From: Planctomycetota bacterium
GTDB taxonomy: Bacteria > Planctomycetota > Planctomycetia > Pirellulales > Thermoguttaceae
Direction: 5' to 3'
Length of the DNA stretch: 16,188 nt
Assembly: GCA_023621895.1 (NCBI GenBank)
Contig: JAMOAF010000799.1
Coordinates: 1 to 16,188, forward strand
The notes under the pieces were generated by a model that had not been told where the DNA came from, did no database searches, and was given only the letters and a program-made list of their open reading frames with translations. Below, one piece after another: positions 12,339 through 16,188 of the stretch (position 1 is its first letter; each line of letters opens with the position of its first letter). The position numbers and the translations under genes were made by a program.

Positions 12339-15041
12339 ATGAAGACCAAGAAAACCGAAGAACTGACCCTCAGAGACCGTCTCTCCCAATTAACATACGT
12401 GGAAGCCTGCCAGCTTCTCGGCCCGGACGGCCGCCGGCTGATCCAGCGGGGGGCGACCTACGAGATCCATGTCAGGGAAGATGTCTATTTTGGCGGCGAT
12501 CTGTTCCGCTTGAAATACAACGCCTGCCCTGAAGCCGGCCCGCCGCCGGTCGTGACGATTACGCTGATGGCCGAGGCCGAGAATCGGCTGAACTTCAATT
12601 GCACGGCCTGCCAGGGGATGTGCGAGCACGTGGGGGGCGCCGTCTCGCTGATCCTCGAGGAGAAGACCATCCTCGGCCTGGCGGAGCCGCCGCCGGACCG
12701 CGTGCCGATCGAAAGCCTGGGCGAGGAGGAGTTGGTCCAACAGGCCCTGGCCGAGCGGCAGCAGCGGGCGAATGAAGAGAAATTCCGCCTCCAGTCGCGC
12801 AACGCCGACCGGCCCTGGACCGACTACCTGCTGACCAGCGCCGCCTCCGGCAAGACGTACCGGATCGCCTTGCGGGGGGAAGAGCGAGGCCAGTCGTATT
12901 GCAGTTGCCCCGACTTCCGCACGAACACGCTGGGCACCTGCAAACACATCATGTACGCGCTGGACCGCGTCCGCAAGCGGTTCCCGGCCGCGGAGCGGGC
13001 CAGGCCCTACCGCGAGAAGAACATCTGCGTGCACCTGCTCTACGGCGAAGACTTGACGCTCCATCTGCGGTTGCCCGACAAGCCCCATCCGAAAGTGCAG
13101 AAAATTGCCGGCTCGCTCGCCGACGGGCCGATCGACGACGCGGGGGCCCTGGTCCGCTGCATTGGGCGGCTCGAGCAAGAGGGCTTCGAAGTTGCCGTCT
13201 ATCCCGACGCCGAGGAACTGATCCAGCGGCGGCTGTTCCAGGACCGGATCGCCGGCCTGATGGACGAGATTCGCAAGGACCCGGCCCGCCATCCGTTGCG
13301 CAAGACGCTGCTGAAGACGGAACTCCTCCCCTATCAGCTCGACGGGATCGCCTTCGCCGTCAAGGCGTGCAGGGCGGTGCTGGCCGACGACATGGGCCTG
13401 GGCAAGACGATCCAGGGCGTGGGCGTGGCCGAGATTCTCGCCCGCCAGGCCCAGATCCGCAAGGTGCTGATCGTCTGCCCCGCTTCGGTGAAATCGCAGT
13501 GGCGAAACGAGATTCGCCGTTTTTCCGACCGCGACGTGCAGCTTGTAGTGGGCGGCGCCAGCGAGCGGCCGGCCCAGTATGAAAACGATTGCTTCTTCAC
13601 CGTCTGCAACTACGAGCAGGTGCTCCGCGACATTCTCAGCATCGAGAAATGCCGCTGGGACCTGATCATTCTCGACGAGGGGCAGCGGATCAAGAACTGG
13701 GAATCGAAGACCGCCCGCGTCGTCAAAGCGCTCAGTTCGCCGTTTGCCCTCGTGCTTTCCGGAACGCCCCTGGAAAATCGGCTCGATGAGCTCTATTCGG
13801 TGGTCCAGTTCATCGACGACCGCCGGCTGATGCCGGCCTTCCGGTTCTTCAATCGCCACCGGATGGTCAACGAGAAGGGCCGGGTGCTCGGCTACAAGAA
13901 CCTCGACGAACTGCGCCAGCGGCTCAGCCCGATCCTGCTCCGCCGCACGCGCGAGTCGGTGCTCACGCAGCTCCCGCCGCGGACCGTCGAAATCGTGCGG
14001 ATCCCGCCCACCAGCCAACAGTTCGACCTGCACAACGAGTACATGCGGATCGTTTCAAAGATCGTGAGGAAAAAGTATCTCACCGAGATGGACCTGCTGC
14101 GGCTGCAAAAGGCGCTGTTGATGTGCCGGATGTCGGCCGACAGCACGTTTCTCTGCGACAAGCAGCCGCCCGGCCATTCATCGAAACTCGAGCGGCTGGA
14201 AGAGTTGATCGAGCAGCTTTTCGACGAGCAAGACCGCAAGGCCGTGCTCTTCTCCGAGTGGACCACGATGCTCGATTTCATCGAGCCGATCCTCAAGCGG
14301 CACGAGCTTCAGTACGTGCGGCTCGACGGCTCGGTCCCCCAGAAGAAACGCCAGGAGCTGATCCACGAGTTCCAGCACAACGAGGCCTGCCGTCTGTTCT
14401 TGACGACCAACGCCGGTGCGACCGGCCTGAACCTACAGGCGGCCAACACGGTGCTCAACATCGACCTGCCCTGGAACCCGGCGGTCCTCGAGCAGCGGAT
14501 CGGCCGGGCGCACCGGATGGGCCAGAAGAATCCCGTCCAGGTCTTCCTGCTGGTCACGGAAGAGACCCTCGAAGAGAAACTGCTGACCACGCTTTCGGCG
14601 AAGAAGGACCTCGCCCTGGCCGTCCTCGACGCCGGGTCCGACGTCTCGCAGGTCGACATGATCAGCGGCATGGAGGAGCTGCGGCGGCGGCTGGAAGTGC
14701 TCCTCGGCGCCAAGCCGGAAGCCCCGGTCGACCAGACCAGCCTGGAGAAGTCAAGGCTGGAATCGGAAGCCGCCCAGCGGCAGCAGCGGGTGGCGGAGGC
14801 GGGCGGCGAACTGCTCGGCGCCGCCTTCCGCTTCCTCGGCGAGCTGGTCGGCGGGGAATCGAGCTCGCAGCCCGCGCCGGCCCCGCTGGTCGACCAGGTC
14901 CGCCAGGGCCTCGACCGGTGCATCGAGGTCGACGAGTCGGGCAGCCAGCGGCTGACCGTTTCGTTCCCCAACCGCGAGGCGATCGACAGCCTGGCCAACA
15001 TCCTCGCCCGATTCCTGGCGGCGAGCAAAGGACCTGACTGA
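12339..15041 (+). CDS. SNF2-family helicase with two SWIM-type zinc-finger clusters
   Basis: The 900-residue protein has an N-terminal cluster C88-x2-C91-x3-C95-x-H97 and a classic SWIM finger CSC...CKH (C188, C190, C201, H203). An SNF2 ATPase follows: LLPYQLDGIAFAVKA (about 328-342), Walker A DDMGLGKT (K356), DEGQ box (446-449, in place of DEAH), LSGTPLENRLDELY (473 on), and a C-terminal helicase lobe from about 616 with FSEWTTMLDFIEPIL and QRIGRAHRMGQ (719-729). The family are ATP-driven DNA translocases that remodel protein-DNA complexes; SWIM fingers bind nucleic acid or protein. A C-terminal part (about 785-900) has no domain I recognise. The start at 12339 is chosen because AGAAGGAA lies nine bases upstream and the 30 residues of the longer frame look random. 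It stands alone, with no defence-type partner nearby. It is probably housekeeping, perhaps RapA-like. Confidence 0.9.
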   Translation: MKTKKTEELTLRDRLSQLTYVEACQLLGPDGRRLIQRGATYEIHVREDVYFGGDLFRLKYNACPEAGPPPVVTITLMAEAENRLNFNCTACQGMCEHVGGAVSLILEEKTILGLAEPPPDRVPIESLGEEELVQQALAERQQRANEEKFRLQSRNADRPWTDYLLTSAASGKTYRIALRGEERGQSYCSCPDFRTNTLGTCKHIMYALDRVRKRFPAAERARPYREKNICVHLLYGEDLTLHLRLPDKPHPKVQKIAGSLADGPIDDAGALVRCIGRLEQEGFEVAVYPDAEELIQRRLFQDRIAGLMDEIRKDPARHPLRKTLLKTELLPYQLDGIAFAVKACRAVLADDMGLGKTIQGVGVAEILARQAQIRKVLIVCPASVKSQWRNEIRRFSDRDVQLVVGGASERPAQYENDCFFTVCNYEQVLRDILSIEKCRWDLIILDEGQRIKNWESKTARVVKALSSPFALVLSGTPLENRLDELYSVVQFIDDRRLMPAFRFFNRHRMVNEKGRVLGYKNLDELRQRLSPILLRRTRESVLTQLPPRTVEIVRIPPTSQQFDLHNEYMRIVSKIVRKKYLTEMDLLRLQKALLMCRMSADSTFLCDKQPPGHSSKLERLEELIEQLFDEQDRKAVLFSEWTTMLDFIEPILKRHELQYVRLDGSVPQKKRQELIHEFQHNEACRLFLTTNAGATGLNLQAANTVLNIDLPWNPAVLEQRIGRAHRMGQKNPVQVFLLVTEETLEEKLLTTLSAKKDLALAVLDAGSDVSQVDMISGMEELRRRLEVLLGAKPEAPVDQTSLEKSRLESEAAQRQQRVAEAGGELLGAAFRFLGELVGGESSSQPAPAPLVDQVRQGLDRCIEVDESGSQRLTVSFPNREAIDSLANILARFLAASKGPD

Positions 15042-15543
15042 AACTTCGCTGAGACAGCCGAGTGATCCGATTGGGGAAACCAGGCCACCGGATTCTTCAA
15101 AGAGCACGATATCCATGGCCAACATCCTTCCCTGAGATCGGCCTTCACCAGACTGCCCCGTCCCGCCCAGTTTACCATGGCGTTCACAGGCTCTCCTATT
15201 GACGCCTGCTCGAATCCGGGCTCTCAGCGCGATTCCCTTTCTGCACCCCGATGTGCGTGGGATCTGCGTCCCTTGGCGGAACTCACCTTGCCATTTCAAA
15301 GGGCTTTCTGTATTTGTACGCCCTTTGTGGAGTTTTTCGGCGCATGGATTGCCTTTCCGCGTGGGAAACGCGAGCGACCGGGAGAATCGGCAGGCGCCAT
15401 ACCCCGAGTTGGGAAGCGCTGGCTTTGCCGGGATGGCTGAACTGTCCGCCGGCGCCGTCCGTAAGCTCAACAAGCAACCAACGATGTGCCAGGCAAGGAC
15501 GCTTTCCTCGACGATAAGCAACCGACAAACGGGAAGGACCCCG
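15042..15543. other. Intergenic region of 502 bp upstream of the BamA-type gene
   Basis: No plausible coding frame is seen on either strand. It contains one clear hairpin with a following T-run (15297-15337) and, overlapping it, a candidate promoter TTGCCA (15288-15293), 17 bases, TATTTG (15311-15316). The remainder shows nothing I can name. Confidence 0.6.
15297..15337 (+). terminator. Possible intrinsic terminator downstream of the helicase gene
   Basis: CAAAGGGC (15297-15304) and GCCCTTTG (15320-15327) form a perfect 8-bp stem with a 15-base loop; five Ts follow at 15333-15337 after TGGAG. The gap of five bases before the T-run and the 255-base distance from the helicase stop weaken the call. 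Confidence 0.45.
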
Positions 15544-16188
15544 ATGGTCGCAGTCCGCAAGCTCGCCAGCCAAGCTATTTGCGCCGGTCTCCAGATCCTG
15601 GTAATCGGCGCCCTTTCGGCGGCTGGGGCCGAGGCGATTCCCCATTCTTCCCAGCCACCGACCCTGCCGGCGCTTTCTCAACCCGCGGCGGTTCCCGCCT
15701 CCGAGATGGTCGTCGAGGTGCGAATCGTCGGCAACAAGCACACGCCCGAGGAACGCCTCATGCGCCTGATCAAGACGCGCCCCGGGCGGCCTTACAGCGC
15801 CGAAACGGTCGGGCAGGACGTCGTCCGATTGACCGATTCCGGCCTCGTGCTCCACGTCCGCCCCCAATACCAGGACGCGCCCAACGGGCAGGGCAAGGTG
15901 GTCGTCTTCGAGGTCTCCGAGCGGCCCACCATCGGCCACGTCAAGTACGTGGGCAACCGCATCAGTAAAAAGACGCTGGAGAAGGAAGCCAAGCTGAAGA
16001 CCGGCGACGCCCTTGACCCCTTTGCCGTCGAGGAAGCGCGCCGCCGGATCGAAGCCTTCTACAAGAAAAAAGGCTTCCCCAAGGCGAACGTCAGCCTGTT
16101 CGAAGGCAGCCGGCCAACGGACGAAGGGGTCGTCTTCCTGATCAATGAAGGCTCCAAGCAAAGCATCCTCTGGACCAACTTCGAAGGC
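15544..16188 (+). CDS. BamA/TamA-type outer membrane protein, N-terminal part with two POTRA repeats
   Basis: The frame is open from the ATG at 15544 to the right edge, 215 codons. A hydrophobic signal (AICAGLQILVIGALSAAGAEA, about residues 11-31) precedes a Pro-rich linker. Two POTRA-type repeats follow: VVEVRIVGNKHTPEERLMRLIKTRPGRPYS... ending VVVFEVSERP (about 57-130), and IGHVKYVGNRISKKTLEKEAKLKTGDALD... with RRRIEAFYKKKGFPKANVSL and VVFLINEGSK (about 132-208). The xVGN(K/R)xxxxxxL opening and the helix YKKKGF are hallmarks of BamA POTRA domains, which dock unfolded beta-barrel proteins at the outer membrane. The beta-barrel lies beyond the window. AAGGA stands before the ATG at a spacing of about seven bases. 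Orthology to BamA rather than TamA is inferred. Confidence 0.85.
   Translation, partial: MVAVRKLASQAICAGLQILVIGALSAAGAEAIPHSSQPPTLPALSQPAAVPASEMVVEVRIVGNKHTPEERLMRLIKTRPGRPYSAETVGQDVVRLTDSGLVLHVRPQYQDAPNGQGKVVVFEVSERPTIGHVKYVGNRISKKTLEKEAKLKTGDALDPFAVEEARRRIEAFYKKKGFPKANVSLFEGSRPTDEGVVFLINEGSKQSILWTNFEG

Noticed and set aside
12390..14033. 547-residue minus-strand open frame inside the helicase gene
   Set aside because: Shadow of the SNF2 frame, which carries all expected helicase motifs.
12339..15041. Helicase as part of a phage-defence system
   Set aside because: SNF2 helicases occur in such systems, but no nuclease, methylase or other partner gene adjoins it; the Uma2 gene is over 9 kb away and on the other strand.

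Overview
The window looks like chromosomal DNA of a planctomycete, most likely a Pirellulales-type bacterium. The DNA is GC-rich, and the gene content fits that group: a DUF1080 (3-keto-disaccharide hydrolase-type) secreted protein, a Uma2 protein, a stand-alone 23S-rRNA-intervening-sequence-type four-helix-bundle protein, a lipoprotein-type TolC with a long tail, and a BamA-like outer membrane protein. This placement is inferred from gene content. No rRNA, tRNA or CRISPR array was seen.

Left part (1-4429): six genes all read on the minus strand, in transcription order a PMI-like cupin, a Uma2 protein, a small secreted protein of unknown function, a TIM-barrel sugar isomerase/epimerase, the four-helix-bundle protein, and the first two codons of a gene leaving the left edge. 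The first four are 40-83 bp apart and could be one transcript. The four-helix-bundle gene sits between short repeats inverted relative to each other, with a 32-bp tandem array against the stop of the TIM-barrel gene.

Middle part (4430-9330): a gene-free stretch of about 1.2 kb contains a 153-bp tandem duplication and other short repeats. It is followed by a secreted gluzincin-type metallopeptidase, a 575-bp gap with a strong minus-strand terminator not next to any recognised gene, and a divergent pair: the DUF1080 protein (minus) and KDPG aldolase (plus), with back-to-back candidate promoters. KDPG aldolase and the TolC gene converge on a 60-bp spacer whose hairpin arms include both stop codons.

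Right part (9391-16188): a TolC-family lipoprotein (minus), a 520-bp divergent spacer, a SWIM/SNF2 helicase with two zinc-finger-like clusters (plus), a 502-bp spacer, and the start of a BamA-type gene with two POTRA repeats that runs off the right edge.

Functionally, the isomerase, cupin, DUF1080 protein and KDPG aldolase suggest sugar and sugar-acid breakdown, while TolC and BamA belong to the outer envelope. I see no convincing defence island or new multi-gene system. The most interesting unexplained items are the repeat-bounded four-helix-bundle gene, the 153-bp duplication, and the possible noncoding transcript ending at the 7003-7042 terminator.
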